DNA of 27,481 nt from a virus. Under the pieces are notes generated by a model. That model did not search any database. It saw only the letters and a list, made by a program, of their open reading frames with translations, and had not been told where the DNA came from. The stretch spans positions 1 to 27,481 of IMG/VR virus record IMGVR_UViG_3300011997_000012. One strand, given 5' to 3'. How positions within the stretch are numbered: position 1 is the stretch's first letter; each line of letters begins with the position of its first letter. Shown here one piece after another: positions 1 to 6,075 of the stretch. The position numbers were made by a program, and so were the translations under genes.

Positions 1-1
1 C

Positions 2-1690
2 ATGCGTTGTCATGCTTGCGGTGGACAGATAGACATTTACAAATACTATGCAGACTTTGAATACCTGAGTTTTGTGCAAGCAAAGGAGAAAGTGATGGAT
101 CTAACAGGAGAAACAAGGCTATTCGAGCCAACAGGGATTGCAGCTAAAAAGTCTTACAATATACCAGTTATTGAAACAAGGCCATTATCACAGGAAGCAA
201 TTGACTTAATGGAAGTAAGAAAGATCACAAAGCAAACCTTGGATGATTGGGGAATAAAGGAAGCAAGCTGGAACGGATCAAACGTTTATGTTTTTCCATA
301 CCACAAGGAACAAAATACTGCGCTCACCCATGTCACGTACAGGGAAATCAAAAGCAAAGGATTTAAGGGTGGTTGTGAAAAAGGGACCGAGCCTATTTTA
401 TGGGGGATGGACCATACTCTGCCGGAATCGTTTAAAAAACCTCTAGTAATTACAGAGGGGCAGCCGGACGCAATGGCAGTATGGCAAAGCGGTTATACAA
501 ACGTAGTAAGCGCACCAAGCGGAGCAAATAACCTAACATGGATAAATACCTGCTGGGAGTGGTTAAAAGGCAGAGAGATCATCGTATGGGCCGACAACGA
601 CAAGCCAGGGTTAGAGTTTGCCGAGAAGATCAAGCAAAAACTAGAGAATGTCAAAACCTTCTATAGTGACTTGCCAAAAGGGAAAGACGCAAACGAAGTC
701 TTGTACACCTACGGACCGGAGAAAGTGCTTGAGCTAATCAACAATGTAATAAACGAAATGCCTGAGGGAATCAAGGACACAAGCCGTATTTTATATAAGC
801 CAACTATCTTAGGGGGAATAGAGACAGGGTTCTTGGGTTACGACTCATACGTTGAAGATTGGAAAGAGGGAGATCTTACAGTAGTCTTTGGCAGGAATGG
901 GGAGGGCAAGACAACCTTCATTAGCCAGATAATAGCGCATTGCATAGAAAAACGTGTTCCATCCTTCCTTTACTCAGGAGAAATGAGCGAGTTCAAGATT
1001 CAAGATTGGATCTATCGACAGCTAGTCGGAAACAAAAAGCAGTACATGGACAAAGTGGAAGCTAAGTACAAGATAAAGGAAATCATCAAGCCGGAAATAG
1101 TAAAGCGAATTAAGGAATGGCACGAATCACTATTTTACATCTATGACAGAACAGTGGAAGCATCCGGCAAAGGTGTGGACGTATTCTTCCAGACAATGGA
1201 GTTAGCAGCTAAGAGATATGGAGTAAAGATATTCTTTGTAGACAACCTCATGTCCAGGCTAGAGGAAAATGCAGACAGCCTTAACAGTGATCAAGCAAAC
1301 TTTACTGAACGATGCAAGACTTTTGCAAGAACAAACAGCGTTCACCTGGTCCTAGTATGCCATCCAAACAAGATGAAGGGTGAGATCACTAGCGGATCAG
1401 TAGGAAACTTAGGTAAGACGGACATAAGCGGAACAGGGAACATAGGAAACAAGGCAGACAACATTATAGCAGTAGAACGGAACTGGGGAGAGGAAAAGGA
1501 CTGGGACGCAATTATAACAAGCCTTAAGGACCGAGAAGCCGGAGAACGAAAGGCTATTAAATACTTCTTTTCTCAAAGGACACTGAGTTTTTACAACAGG
1601 GACACAACAGAAAACAAGTCTTACGGATGGGAAGGCAACACAGAACAGGAAGTTATAGAGATACAGGAGCAATGCCCATGGACAATATAG
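2..1690 (+). CDS. Primase-helicase (Toprim plus DnaB-like helicase), 5' end outside window
   Basis: Bifunctional replication protein: primes and unwinds DNA at the phage fork, like T7 gp4. The window cuts the 5' end; the first codons read RCHACGG, the second CxxC of a primase zinc ribbon whose first half lies upstream, so the ATG at 2 is probably internal. Counting from it, a Toprim domain is marked by EGQPDA (residues 152-157) and ADNDKPG (197-203). A RecA-type motor follows, with Walker A GRNGEGKT (297-304) and Walker B IFFVDN (410-415). The end overlaps the next gene. Family membership is well supported; the exact N-terminus cannot be seen. Confidence 0.93.
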   Translation: MRCHACGGQIDIYKYYADFEYLSFVQAKEKVMDLTGETRLFEPTGIAAKKSYNIPVIETRPLSQEAIDLMEVRKITKQTLDDWGIKEASWNGSNVYVFPYHKEQNTALTHVTYREIKSKGFKGGCEKGTEPILWGMDHTLPESFKKPLVITEGQPDAMAVWQSGYTNVVSAPSGANNLTWINTCWEWLKGREIIVWADNDKPGLEFAEKIKQKLENVKTFYSDLPKGKDANEVLYTYGPEKVLELINNVINEMPEGIKDTSRILYKPTILGGIETGFLGYDSYVEDWKEGDLTVVFGRNGEGKTTFISQIIAHCIEKRVPSFLYSGEMSEFKIQDWIYRQLVGNKKQYMDKVEAKYKIKEIIKPEIVKRIKEWHESLFYIYDRTVEASGKGVDVFFQTMELAAKRYGVKIFFVDNLMSRLEENADSLNSDQANFTERCKTFARTNSVHLVLVCHPNKMKGEITSGSVGNLGKTDISGTGNIGNKADNIIAVERNWGEEKDWDAIITSLKDREAGERKAIKYFFSQRTLSFYNRDTTENKSYGWEGNTEQEVIEIQEQCPWTI

Positions 1691-1845
1691 AACAACAACT
1701 CAAAGAACTTATACCGCAGACTAGAAAGGCCATGATTTGGCTGGACGATCCAAAACGAACTAAGGAGGAAGTTGATAAATGGTATCCAAAATATATAGAA
1801 ATGTTCAACGAGATAACAAGAATAGAGCGAATCATGCGGAGCTAA
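1678..1845 (+). CDS. Small hypothetical protein (55 aa)
   Basis: Unrecognised, charged, probably helical protein beginning MDNIEQQLKEL and ending RIERIMRS. The ATG at 1678 is chosen because AGGAG (1665-1669) lies 8 bases upstream; the ATG at 1672 is too close, and a longer frame from 1627 has no ribosome site. It overlaps the last 13 bases of the primase-helicase gene, indicating translational coupling. No domain or membrane segment is visible. Confidence 0.7.
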   Translation: MDNIEQQLKELIPQTRKAMIWLDDPKRTKEEVDKWYPKYIEMFNEITRIERIMRS

Positions 1846-1937
1846 CGGATGAACGATTTAGGGAGATTTCCAAGAAAGTAATAAGCCTTATTTGTACAAG
1901 AGATCCAATAGAACACGCGAAAATAGCGAAGGAGTGA
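1779..1937 (+). CDS. Small overlapping hypothetical protein (52 aa)
   Basis: A short frame overlapping the previous gene by 67 bases in another frame. It begins MVSKIYRNVQ and ends EHAKIAKE. Support is an excellent AGGAGG (1763-1768) 10 bases before the ATG and its fit in the chain, ending 5 bases before the next start. The C-terminal part (ELTDERFREISKKV) looks helical and charged. Function unknown. The long overlap makes it less certain than its neighbours. Confidence 0.55.
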   Translation: MVSKIYRNVQRDNKNRANHAELTDERFREISKKVISLICTRDPIEHAKIAKE

Positions 1938-1942
1938 AAAAT

Positions 1943-2152
1943 ATGGCAAAAATGATAGATCCAGTATGGATAACAGCGCTATGGGAAAACGGCCTAATGG
2001 ACGAGCAAATAGGGGAGCAAATGAACCGATCAGATAAGTCAATAAAGCAATGGAGACAGAGACACGGCATGGCAAGCAATAAGGACATATTCAAATGGGG
2101 ACGGCCAGAACATGAGCACGATAAGAATCAAGCCATAAGAGAGGTTAGATGA
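1943..2152 (+). CDS. Small helix-turn-helix-like protein (69 aa)
   Basis: The stretch DEQIGEQMNRSDKSIKQWRQ (about residues 20-39) has the spacing and polarity of a helix-turn-helix recognition unit (homeodomain-like or sigma region 4-like), so DNA binding is inferred. ATG 1943 has AAGGAG (1929-1934) 8 bases upstream; an upstream in-frame start at 1892 lacks a ribosome site and would overlap the preceding gene. The stop overlaps the next start (ATGA). Target and role are unknown; a small transcription factor or homing-type DNA-binding module are both possible. Confidence 0.65.
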   Translation: MAKMIDPVWITALWENGLMDEQIGEQMNRSDKSIKQWRQRHGMASNKDIFKWGRPEHEHDKNQAIREVR

Positions 2153-2667
2153 TGGCATACAGCTTCTATATCACACCACAACAGTACAACATAGCGCTAG
2201 AAAATGGCATCAGTGATCGCTTGGCAACCGAGCGAGTCAGAACACTTGGCTGGACCGTAGAGAAAGCAATAACACAACCCTCCAGGAAAAGCAGGAAGTA
2301 TGGCCATTGGTTAGAGGTAGCGAAGGAGAACAATGTCACACTATGCGTACTCTACAGCCGAGTGAGTAGACAGGGAATGACCATGGAGGAAGCAGCCACA
2401 ACCCCGATAATGAAGCGCGAGGACATTATAGAGGCAATAGCAGAGACAAAGAGAAAACCGCAATACTGCACAGAGAACAAAGAAAGAGCAATGTCTAATG
2501 GAGTGAGTTATAGGGCCCTGCAATGGAGGTTAACTCATGGATGGACGATAGAGGATGCCATAGGGACCAAGAAGCTAACGCCGGAGGAAGTGGCACAAAG
2601 AGCTGTAGCGAAATCGTACTGGAAGATAGGACCAAGTTTGTTTGTTAAGAAAGGAGTCACGGCATGA
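2149..2667 (+). CDS. Protein with three degenerate RVxxGWTxExA repeats, probable DNA-binding
   Basis: Three similar units lie in a row: ENGIS..RLATERVRTLGWTVEKAIT (near residues 18-43), ENNVT..VLYSRVSRQGMTMEEAAT (about 61-86) and SNGVS..YRALQWRLTHGWTIEDAIG (about 116-141). Each resembles the short helix-turn-helix units ending in GW(S/T)xExA that are common in phage proteins and in the DNA-binding arms of homing endonucleases. No nuclease motif is seen, so it may be a free DNA-binding protein. The start overlaps the previous stop (ATGATGA) and its own stop overlaps the next ATG. Function beyond probable DNA binding is not known. Confidence 0.7.
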   Translation: MMAYSFYITPQQYNIALENGISDRLATERVRTLGWTVEKAITQPSRKSRKYGHWLEVAKENNVTLCVLYSRVSRQGMTMEEAATTPIMKREDIIEAIAETKRKPQYCTENKERAMSNGVSYRALQWRLTHGWTIEDAIGTKKLTPEEVAQRAVAKSYWKIGPSLFVKKGVTA

Positions 2668-2879
2668 ATAACAGCTATCCAGTCAAAGGAGTTTTACACA
2701 TGCTATCAGATGGATCTTCAACAATAGAACAAACAGAGGAGATTATTAACATGTATATTATCCTATCAACTAGGAAGGGATACGCGGAGGGAGTAACCGA
2801 CACATTAAGGAGCAATGTAAAACGCCTGTACAAGAGCGAGAAGCCCTATCAGAGCCTTTTGGATATGGAACCTGTATAA
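2664..2879 (+). CDS. Hypothetical protein (71 aa)
   Basis: Unrecognised small soluble protein starting MNNSYPVKGVLHML. AAAGGAG before the ATG and an ATGA overlap with the previous stop support the start. The middle (SSTIEQTEEIINMYIILST) looks helical. No metal-binding, nuclease or membrane motif is visible. Its place between DNA-binding and nuclease genes suggests an accessory early function only by context. Confidence 0.65.
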   Translation: MNNSYPVKGVLHMLSDGSSTIEQTEEIINMYIILSTRKGYAEGVTDTLRSNVKRLYKSEKPYQSLLDMEPV

Positions 2880-2911
2880 ATTATAGGGAGAGAGAATTGG
2901 AGGGCTAGAAC

Positions 2912-3256
2912 GTGGCAAGGAGCAAGTACGGAGCAATCAAAACAGTGGTGGACGGAATCACCTTCGATAGTAAAAAAGAAGGTGCTCGCTACTCTGAATT
3001 AAAGCTATTAAAAAGGGCAGGGGCAGTTAAGGAGTTCACATGCCAACCTAAATTTATACTCCAAGAAGGGTACAGGAGAAAAGACGGAAAAAAGATCATA
3101 GCAATAAAATATATAGCAGATTTTAAGATTGAATATCCAGACGGAACAATCGAGTATGAGGACGTGAAATCGCCTGCCACAGCTAAGAAGGAGTCCTTCT
3201 TAATTAAGCGTAAGTTACTAGAACTTAAGTACGATTTAATCCTCAAATTGGTATAA
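2912..3256 (+). CDS. DUF1064-type phage nuclease (PD-(D/E)xK-like)
   Basis: Matches the DUF1064 phage family, thought to be a small PD-(D/E)xK endonuclease or junction-resolving enzyme. Visible landmarks are SKYGAIKTVVDGITFDSKKE (residues 4-23), the conserved IKYIADF (65-71, D70) and YEDVK (82-86, D84 and K86), which gives the expected D...DxK acidic-lysine layout. The start is GTG 2912, with GGAGG (2899-2903) 8 bases upstream. Length (114 aa) is normal for the family. It sits directly before an HNH gene. Enzymatic activity is inferred from the family, not shown. Confidence 0.82.
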   Translation: MARSKYGAIKTVVDGITFDSKKEGARYSELKLLKRAGAVKEFTCQPKFILQEGYRRKDGKKIIAIKYIADFKIEYPDGTIEYEDVKSPATAKKESFLIKRKLLELKYDLILKLV

Positions 3257-3282
3257 GACAACAACAATAAGGGGGAGCTAAA

Positions 3283-3783
3283 ATGTCCCTACAGAGAAAG
3301 AGTAAGTGGAATCATAAACGAAGGGCAGTCGTACATCTATTCGAGGAACAAGCGGATAAAACAAGAGAGCAAAACGACTTATTTTGGGATTCACTCGCCT
3401 TGCCGAAGAAGTCAGGACGCAGACAACAGAAACATAGAAAAGGGAAAGCACCAACAACACAAACTACAGCGTATACACAGGTAGATAAGAGAGACAACAA
3501 GAAATGCCAACACCCAGGTTGTTACTCAGATAACACGAACCATCATCACATACTATTTCGTTCGCATGGTGGAAAAAATGACCTTGAAAATTTAACAACA
3601 TTATGCCTAGAGCATCACAATTTAGGCAAGAACAGTCCTCATAAATCAGTAGCATGGCAGAGATATTGGGAGGGGTGGGCTGAGAATTTATATCCAGCCT
3701 ACTGGAAGGCAATCAGAGAAGGACAAAAGATCACACAGCCGTATAACAACAGAACAACAACTCAACAGGAGGTAGCGAAATGA
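3283..3783 (+). CDS. HNH endonuclease
   Basis: A metal-dependent DNA endonuclease of HNH type. C75-x4-C80 starts the zinc module, the HHH cluster at 87-89 in HHHILFRSHGG supplies the catalytic histidine, LENLTTLC carries the asparagine, and C108LEHH112 closes the module. The N-terminal 70 residues are basic and hydrophilic and may hold DNA. GGGGGAG lies 6 bases before the ATG. The gene ends QEVAK, and its stop overlaps the next start within an 18-base sequence repeated at 3916. It may act in replication or recombination, or be a homing enzyme; it is about 3 kb from the terminase genes. Confidence 0.85.
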   Translation: MSLQRKSKWNHKRRAVVHLFEEQADKTREQNDLFWDSLALPKKSGRRQQKHRKGKAPTTQTTAYTQVDKRDNKKCQHPGCYSDNTNHHHILFRSHGGKNDLENLTTLCLEHHNLGKNSPHKSVAWQRYWEGWAENLYPAYWKAIREGQKITQPYNNRTTTQQEVAK

Positions 3784-3784
3784 T
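3767..3784 (+). repeat. 18-base gene-boundary repeat, copy 1
   Basis: AGGAGGTAGCGAAATGAT contains a ribosome site, the last codons (EVAK, stop) of the upstream gene and the ATG of the next. An identical copy lies at 3916-3933, so a mini-gene is flanked by two identical boundaries. Confidence 0.9.
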
Positions 3785-3932
3785 GGAGCATAGCTGTGAA
3801 AACTGTATAAAACTAATACGCGAATATGTAAGCTGTGGAGATTACGAAGATTCCTGTGTGCTTGGAGAAAAAGCATTTATAGAGTGCCAAATATCGGGAT
3901 CTGAGGATTACTTTGAGGAGGTAGCGAAATGA
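3780..3932 (+). CDS. Cysteine-knuckle mini-protein (50 aa)
   Basis: Small protein starting MMEHSCENC with further cysteines in SCGDYEDSC and ECQ, likely binding one zinc ion through CxxC-type knuckles. AGGAGG (3767-3772) lies 7 bases upstream of ATG 3780 (10 from ATG 3783). It is joined to both neighbours by ATGA overlaps and is flanked by an exact 18-base repeat. Similar spaced cysteine motifs start several other small proteins nearby. Function unknown. Confidence 0.7.
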   Translation: MMEHSCENCIKLIREYVSCGDYEDSCVLGEKAFIECQISGSEDYFEEVAK

Positions 3933-3933
3933 T
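3916..3933 (+). repeat. 18-base gene-boundary repeat, copy 2
   Basis: Second exact copy of AGGAGGTAGCGAAATGAT, again serving as the EVAK-stop end of one gene and the start of the next. The two copies are 149 bases apart and bound the 50-residue mini-gene. Confidence 0.9.
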
Positions 3934-4021
3934 AAAAATAGAGTGTAGCGAGTGTAGCTTTCGTTTCCACAATAAGGAATTACTGCCATGCAGAACATGT
4001 GTAAATAAAGGGAGGGCTTAG
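3929..4021 (+). CDS. Zinc-knuckle mini-protein (30 aa)
   Basis: Very short frame, MIKIECSECSFRFHNKELLP followed by CRTC. The two CxxC pairs (residues 6-9 and 22-25), 12 residues apart, form a minimal rubredoxin-like zinc knuckle. The start has AGGAGG upstream and overlaps the previous stop (ATGA). Small size lowers confidence, but the motif and the tight packing argue for a real gene. Confidence 0.65.
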   Translation: MIKIECSECSFRFHNKELLPCRTCVNKGRA

Positions 4022-4024
4022 AGG

Positions 4025-4435
4025 ATGGAAAGAGATTGTGAAAAATGCGTTTACATGAGAAATGAATATGATGAAAAGTGTATGGAAAAGTGTGCTGCTT
4101 GCTCATATACCAGTCATTCTAATTGGAAAGAGAAGATCGAATACAAGATAGTAGCAGATGTACTAATAAGGATTTCAGCGCTCAAACTCGTAGATGCAGA
4201 ACGCAACAGACAGGATGAAAAATGGGGGCAACAAAACCACGCTCAACAAGCATGGGTAGGGATACTGGGAGAAGAGTACGGTGAGTATTGCCAGGCAGTA
4301 AATGAGACATACCTCAACAACGCAACGAAGAAGAATGAAGGGGGGTATGAGAATCTACTCAAGGAATTAACCCATGTTGCAGCGGTGGCCGTGGGGGCTA
4401 TGGAGTCATTAATGAGAAATAGGGGGAATGAATAA
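4025..4435 (+). CDS. MazG-like protein with N-terminal cysteine knuckle
   Basis: The C-terminal part has the look of phage MazG-like (NTP pyrophosphohydrolase-fold) proteins: AERNRQDEKWGQQNH, then ILGEEYGEYCQAVNE with the metal-binding ExxE, then ENLLKELTHVAAVAVGAMES. The second metal site is ExxH (ELTH) where classical MazG has ExxD, so activity is uncertain. The N-terminus adds a cysteine cluster, CEKCVY...CMEKCAAC (residues 5-26), probably binding zinc. AAGGGAGG lies 8 bases before the ATG. A house-cleaning or nucleotide-pool role is inferred from the family. Confidence 0.75.
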   Translation: MERDCEKCVYMRNEYDEKCMEKCAACSYTSHSNWKEKIEYKIVADVLIRISALKLVDAERNRQDEKWGQQNHAQQAWVGILGEEYGEYCQAVNETYLNNATKKNEGGYENLLKELTHVAAVAVGAMESLMRNRGNE

Positions 4436-4551
4436 TGTTTTTGGATTTATTTAGCGCAGTTGTCGGGGGAGTCGTTGGGGGTCTTGTAGGCTTCATGACC
4501 TGCATATTGATAAGTGTTTCTAATGGGATGAGTGAGGAAAACAATGAATAA
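4435..4551 (+). CDS. Small membrane protein with glycine zipper (38 aa)
   Basis: MFLDLFSAVVGGVVGGLVGF followed by MTCILISVS forms one transmembrane helix rich in GG pairs (glycine-zipper type), with a short charged tail SEENNE. The start overlaps the previous stop (TAATG), and the tail overlaps the next ATG. AGGGGGA lies just upstream. Such small phage membrane proteins can modify the host envelope; the actual role is unknown. Confidence 0.65.
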   Translation: MFLDLFSAVVGGVVGGLVGFMTCILISVSNGMSEENNE

Positions 4552-4639
4552 AAATATATGCCCAGAATGCGGAAATAGGATGATACCTGAGGGTGGATGC
4601 GCTCTGTGTCATGCATGCGGCTACTCACCCTGTAAGTAG
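4544..4639 (+). CDS. Stand-alone zinc ribbon (31 aa)
   Basis: The whole protein is a zinc ribbon: CPECG at residues 6-10, then EGGCALCHACGYSPC at 16-30. This closely resembles the zinc ribbon that ends class II (B12-dependent) ribonucleotide reductases, there ending CGYSxC. Here it is encoded alone, with no reductase in the window. It overlaps the preceding gene by 8 bases. It could act as an adaptor or inhibitor, or have been captured from a larger protein; this is inference. Confidence 0.7.
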   Translation: MNKNICPECGNRMIPEGGCALCHACGYSPCK

Positions 4640-4650
4640 GAGGAATAGAG

Positions 4651-5037
4651 ATGGAAGAGATAAAGAGAGAGTGCCCGAACGGATGGTTATGCGAGGAATG
4701 TTTACATGAGGAAGTATGTGCAATAGGACAATATTATATAGAGCCTGAGATAACAATAATAGAGATAGCTAATAAGATAGAAAAGGAAGTTGTTAAGGAA
4801 GCTTCTAAGGATGCAAGGAACATAATAAGGGGAACTTGGGCAAGCCAGTTCCTCTCCATGACAGAGGATCAACGATGGGAAGATTATAGAAAGCATCATA
4901 TAGGGGATCTGATGTATAAGGAACCATATAAGGCGATGGCGGGGGCTATAGTTCCAGGCGGTGGTAGTAAGTCCAATGTTAAGAAATCAAACAAGGGATG
5001 CAAACCTACTGTGTATATTTGGGGAGCAACTATCTAA
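4651..5037 (+). CDS. Hypothetical protein with N-terminal cysteine motif
   Basis: Starts MEEIKRECPNGWLCEECLHEE with a further cysteine in EVCAIG, another four-cysteine N-terminal knuckle. The centre is helical and charged (IANKIEKEVVKEASKDARNI), and the C-terminus is a basic linker ending KPTVYIWGATI. AGGAGG precedes the ATG. It is the last gene before the promoter at 5057. No domain recognised. Confidence 0.7.
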   Translation: MEEIKRECPNGWLCEECLHEEVCAIGQYYIEPEITIIEIANKIEKEVVKEASKDARNIIRGTWASQFLSMTEDQRWEDYRKHHIGDLMYKEPYKAMAGAIVPGGGSKSNVKKSNKGCKPTVYIWGATI

Positions 5038-5056
5038 ATATTACATCATATCATAG

Positions 5057-5086
5057 TTGACATTAGGTTGACAAGCATGATATAAT
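5057..5086 (+). promoter_or_regulatory. Strong sigma-A promoter of the packaging/head operon
   Basis: TTGACA at 5057-5062 and TATAAT at 5081-5086 are separated by 18 bases, with an extended TG (5078-5079) one base before the -10 box. A second TTGACA at 5068-5073 is too close to serve this -10. It lies in the only sizeable gap between the early genes and the terminase genes. Confidence 0.85.
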
Positions 5087-5102
5087 TCTCTATAAGAGGT
5101 GT

Positions 5103-5131
5103 GCCCTACTTGAAATGAGTGGGGCTTTCCT
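5103..5131 (+). terminator. Leader hairpin just downstream of the promoter, possible attenuator
   Basis: GCCCTACT (5103-5110) pairs with AGTGGGGC (5118-5125) with one wobble, across a 7-base loop, followed by TTTCCTT. The T-run is poor, so it may be a weak terminator, an attenuator or an mRNA-stabilising 5' hairpin. It sits between the start of transcription and the first ribosome site (5145). Confidence 0.45.
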
Positions 5132-5159
5132 TATGCCCAAATATAAAGGAGTTGATTGT

Positions 5160-5486
5160 GTGGAGTTAGTTAATATCAATAAGGAAATCTACGATGCCAC
5201 ACAGCGACTAAGTGAAGGATCAAAAAAGCTCTTCAAATATGCCAACAGAAAAGCAAAAGCAGAAAAGGCATACACAAGAGAGTTTGCACTTGAGATTATG
5301 AAATTAAAGATAGAAGGCCTAGCTATTACCTTAATAAGGGATATAGCCAAGGGTAATATAAGCGATAAGAAGTTTGATATGGATTTAGCGGATGCAGAGT
5401 GGACAGCAGCGAGAAGCAGTTTAGATGCAATACAAACTCAGATCTCCGGACTTCAAACGATATATAAACATCAAACAGAAATATAG
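5160..5486 (+). CDS. Hypothetical phage protein, first gene of the packaging operon
   Basis: A mostly helical 108-residue protein: MELVNINKEIYDATQRLSEG, then a lysine-rich stretch (KKLFKYANRKAKAEKAYTRE) and a C-terminal helix AARSSLDAIQTQISGLQTIY. It resembles small helical proteins often found just before phage terminase genes, function unknown. The GTG at 5160 is chosen because AAAGGAG (5145-5151) is 8 bases upstream. A longer frame from ATG 5115 would start inside the leader hairpin with no ribosome site. Confidence 0.75.
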   Translation: MELVNINKEIYDATQRLSEGSKKLFKYANRKAKAEKAYTREFALEIMKLKIEGLAITLIRDIAKGNISDKKFDMDLADAEWTAARSSLDAIQTQISGLQTIYKHQTEI

Positions 5487-5498
5487 GAGGTGGACATT

Positions 5499-5702
5499 GT
5501 GAGTGCTATCAGTAAGTCCTGTAGGGATTATATGGATAAGTACAGCGACAGTAGAGTTAATTGCGCAAATTGTGTAAAGTTCAATAGGGAGCATGGAGTT
5601 TGTTCTGATATTGCAGGAGTAATGCAGAGGTACGAGGACAGCCCTGTGTTTGATACGTTTAGTCGGATGATGACTGATAATCGTCCGGTATATTTAGGAT
5701 AG
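5499..5702 (+). CDS. Small cysteine-containing protein (67 aa)
   Basis: MSAISKSCRDYMDKYSDSRV is followed by NCANCVKFNREHGVCSDIAG: a CxxC pair with further cysteines at both sides, similar to the knuckle proteins of the early region. The start is GTG 5499, 8 bases after AGGAGG (5485-5490); the GTG at 5490 lies inside that ribosome site. It sits between the operon's first gene and the small terminase gene. Function unknown. Confidence 0.7.
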   Translation: MSAISKSCRDYMDKYSDSRVNCANCVKFNREHGVCSDIAGVMQRYEDSPVFDTFSRMMTDNRPVYLG

Positions 5703-5715
5703 AGAGGTGAACACA

Positions 5716-6075
5716 ATGCCAAGTAACAGGCGAGAATCAGGGATAAAAAAGAATAATACATCATTTAAGCCTGGGCAGAGTGGAAACCCCAACGGCAGGC
5801 CAAAAGAGCCAAAGGAGTTTAAGGAACTAGCTAAGGCAAAATCACTTGATGCTTTAAACGTAGTTATAAACATAATGAACAATGACGAAGCTAAACACTC
5901 TGACCGCATTAAGGCAGCAGAGATGATTATAGACAGAGCATATGGCAAGGCAATACAGGCAACAGAGATAAGCGGACCAGAAGGCGCTCCAATAGAAACG
6001 CATAGCCTTACTGCTTTAACAGATAGTGAGTTGATTACGCTTGAACAAATCCTCTCGAAGCATACCAACACTTGA
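5716..6075 (+). CDS. Probable terminase small subunit (DUF5681-type)
   Basis: The N-terminus TSFKPGQSGNPNGRPKEP is the hallmark of the DUF5681 family, often annotated as phage DNA-packaging or small-terminase protein. The rest is helical (DALNVVINIMNNDEAKHSDRI, then KAAEMIIDRAYGKA), as expected for the DNA-recognition part of small terminases. ATG 5716 has AGAGAGGTG 6-7 bases upstream; GTG 5707 lies inside that site. The end overlaps the large terminase start by 35 bases, which supports the pairing. Assignment rests on the motif and on position. Confidence 0.75.
   Translation: MPSNRRESGIKKNNTSFKPGQSGNPNGRPKEPKEFKELAKAKSLDALNVVINIMNNDEAKHSDRIKAAEMIIDRAYGKAIQATEISGPEGAPIETHSLTALTDSELITLEQILSKHTNT

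Noticed and set aside
5068-5086. Second TTGACA (5068-5073) as the active -35 box
   Set aside because: It is only 7 bases from the -10 box; the TTGACA at 5057 has an 18-base spacing.
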